5,779 nucleotides of DNA from JAVXAG01 sp036660615 (GTDB lineage: Bacteria > Bacillota > Clostridia > Peptostreptococcales > Anaerovoracaceae): positions 1 to 5,779 of the forward strand of contig JAVXAG010000109.1 of the NCBI GenBank assembly GCA_036660615.1. Reading direction: 5' to 3'. Every line of letters begins with the position of its first letter. The first letter of the stretch is position 1. The notes under the pieces were generated by a model that saw only the letters and a program-made list of their open reading frames with translations, had not been told where the DNA came from and made no database searches. Positions 4,836 through 5,779 of the stretch are shown here, in pieces. The translations under genes were made by a program, and so were the position numbers.

Positions 4836-5411
4836 ATGTCGCAAACAACAAAAAGAGCATTAGAAGCATCGCTAAAAAATCTTTTGCTAAAGAAACCACT
4901 AAACAAAATAACAATTAATGACATTGCAGAGGATTGTGGAATAAACCGTATGACTTTTTACTATCACTTCAAGGATATCTATGACTTGATTGAATGGTCT
5001 TGTGTGGAAGATGCATCAAAAGCACTTGCAGGCAAAAAAACATACGATACATGGCAACAGGGGTTCCTACAGATTTTCGAAACAGTTTTGGCAAATAAGC
5101 CTTTCATTATGAATGTATATCATTCTGTAAGTCGTGAACATGTGGAAACGTATTTATATAAGTTGATATATGACCTTATGATTGGTGTGGTAGAAGAAAA
5201 ATCGGAGAATATGTCAGTTCGTGACGAGGACAAAAAGTTTATTGCAGATTTTTATAAATATGCGCTGGTAGGCTTGTTGCTTGATTGGATAAAAGATGGA
5301 ATGAAAGAGGACCCTAAGGTATTAACCGATCGCCTAGTTTTACTTGTTCATGGTAATGTAACTGAAGCTTTGGAAAACTACCGTACAGATAAACCATTAT
5401 CAAAACAATAA
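4836..5411 (+). CDS. TetR/AcrR-family transcriptional regulator, likely regulator of ohyA
   Basis: 191 aa from the chosen ATG, a usual TetR length. The N-terminal DNA-binding domain (about 5-52) includes KITINDIAEDCGINRMTFYYHF, the typical TetR helix-turn-helix ending in the YYHF signature, followed by KDIYDLIEW. Residues 60-185 are helical and should form the ligand-binding and dimer domain; the short C-terminal region resembles the DhaS-like TetR subgroup. A GTG start 11 codons upstream is possible but lies before the predicted -10 element. The ATG at 4836 has GAGGAGG (4821-4827) 8 nt upstream. The oleate hydratase gene starts 106 bases downstream on the same strand. A role as fatty-acid-responsive repressor of ohyA is inferred from this adjacency. 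The ligand is not evident. Confidence 0.9.
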   Translation: MSQTTKRALEASLKNLLLKKPLNKITINDIAEDCGINRMTFYYHFKDIYDLIEWSCVEDASKALAGKKTYDTWQQGFLQIFETVLANKPFIMNVYHSVSREHVETYLYKLIYDLMIGVVEEKSENMSVRDEDKKFIADFYKYALVGLLLDWIKDGMKEDPKVLTDRLVLLVHGNVTEALENYRTDKPLSKQ

Positions 5412-5414
5412 AAA

Positions 5415-5431
5415 TGATAAAACTTTTATCA
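5415..5431. promoter_or_regulatory. Candidate TetR operator upstream of ohyA
   Basis: TGATAAAA-C-TTTTATCA is a perfect 17-bp palindrome starting 3 bases after the tetR stop codon and 20 bases before the predicted ohyA -35. Its size suits a TetR-type dimer. A terminator is less likely, because the stem is very AT-rich with almost no loop and is followed by GGGGGC, not a T-run. Confidence 0.5.
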
Positions 5432-5450
5432 GGGGGCAATTTTTGATTAT

Positions 5451-5478
5451 TTGAACTTGCCATTTATGCTGTTATTAT
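5451..5478 (+). promoter_or_regulatory. Predicted sigma-A promoter of ohyA
   Basis: TTGAAC (5451-5456) and TATTAT (5473-5478) are separated by 16 bases, giving a start near 5485 and a leader of about 33 nt. The match is moderate. Read-through from the tetR promoter is also possible because no terminator separates the genes. Confidence 0.45.
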
Positions 5479-5517
5479 ATCGTCATAAACAAAAATAGTT
5501 TGATGGAGGTAAAAATA

Positions 5518-5779
5518 ATGTATTATTCTAGTGGAAATTATGAGGCTTTTGCTCGTCCTATAAAACCAGAAGGTGTGGAGCATAAGTCAGCATATATTAT
5601 TGGATCAGGGTTGGGGGCTTTGGCTACGGCTTGTTTCCTTGTTCGTGACGGTCAAATGAAGGGTGAACGCATTCACATATTAGAAAAAGAACAGATTCCA
5701 GGTGGGGCATGCGATGGGTATTTATACGAAAATTTAGGATACGTTATGCGTGGTGGTCGTGAAATGGACAATCACTTTG
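5518..5779 (+). CDS. ohyA: Oleate hydratase, N-terminal part (cut by window edge)
   Basis: The first 87 codons of a protein usually about 590 aa long, still open at the window end. Oleate hydratase (formerly myosin-cross-reactive antigen) is an FAD-dependent enzyme that adds water to the cis-9 double bond of oleate to give 10-hydroxystearate, detoxifying unsaturated fatty acids at the membrane. The start YYSSGNYEAFARP is characteristic of the family. The dinucleotide-binding loop is AYIIGSGLGALA (G29, G31, G33) with an acidic end in HILEKEQIPGGACDG. The highly conserved RGGREM motif is at 78-83 and includes E82, which matches the catalytic glutamate reported for Staphylococcus aureus OhyA. 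GGAGG (5505-5509) lies 8 nt before the ATG. It follows a tetR gene on the same strand, which likely controls it. Completeness cannot be judged from this fragment. Confidence 0.95.
   Translation, partial: MYYSSGNYEAFARPIKPEGVEHKSAYIIGSGLGALATACFLVRDGQMKGERIHILEKEQIPGGACDGYLYENLGYVMRGGREMDNHF

Noticed and set aside
1..5779. CRISPR array, insertion sequence, toxin-antitoxin or phage-defence genes
   Set aside because: I saw no regularly spaced direct repeats, transposase motifs or defence-family motifs. The only tandem repetition is the DUF11 protein repeats.

Overview
The window looks like chromosomal DNA from an AT-rich, Gram-positive, anaerobic and probably spore-forming Clostridia (Lachnospiraceae-like) bacterium. 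The evidence is strong AGGAGG-type ribosome binding sites before every gene, a tRNA with an encoded CCA end, a clostridial-type Crp/Fnr regulator beside a ferredoxin-like protein, and a TetR regulator before an oleate hydratase gene. The taxonomic placement is inferred from gene content and style.

Layout, left to right. (1) 1-241: a sigma-A promoter, a complete tRNA-Leu(CAG) and a strong intrinsic terminator. (2) 242-572: no convincing gene. This stretch holds an 80-nt element closed by an imperfect inverted repeat, then a hairpin terminator with U-tracts in both directions. (3) 573-3256, minus strand: a two-gene operon transcribed right to left. It encodes a 90-aa helical protein and then a 790-aa beta-rich protein with three DUF11-type repeats. 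The C-terminal helical domain of the large protein is a recognisable copy of the small protein. Neither has a signal peptide or wall anchor, so an intracellularly assembled surface structure, most plausibly on the spore, is the leading inference. This pair is the most interesting part of the window. (4) 3394-4771: a Crp/Fnr-family regulator (minus) divergent from a two-cluster ferredoxin-like protein (plus). Their shared intergenic region has two perfect palindromes that overlap or flank the predicted promoters. In other clostridia I associate this pair with hydroxylamine reductase (Hcp) and nitrosative-stress genes, but hcp itself is not here. (5) 4836-5779: a TetR-family regulator followed by the first 87 codons of oleate hydratase (ohyA), with a perfect 8-1-8 palindrome between them as candidate operator. 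The simplest model is fatty-acid-responsive control of a membrane-lipid detoxification enzyme.

The three protein-coding modules appear functionally independent. All promoters and operators are read by eye from consensus matches and are predictions.
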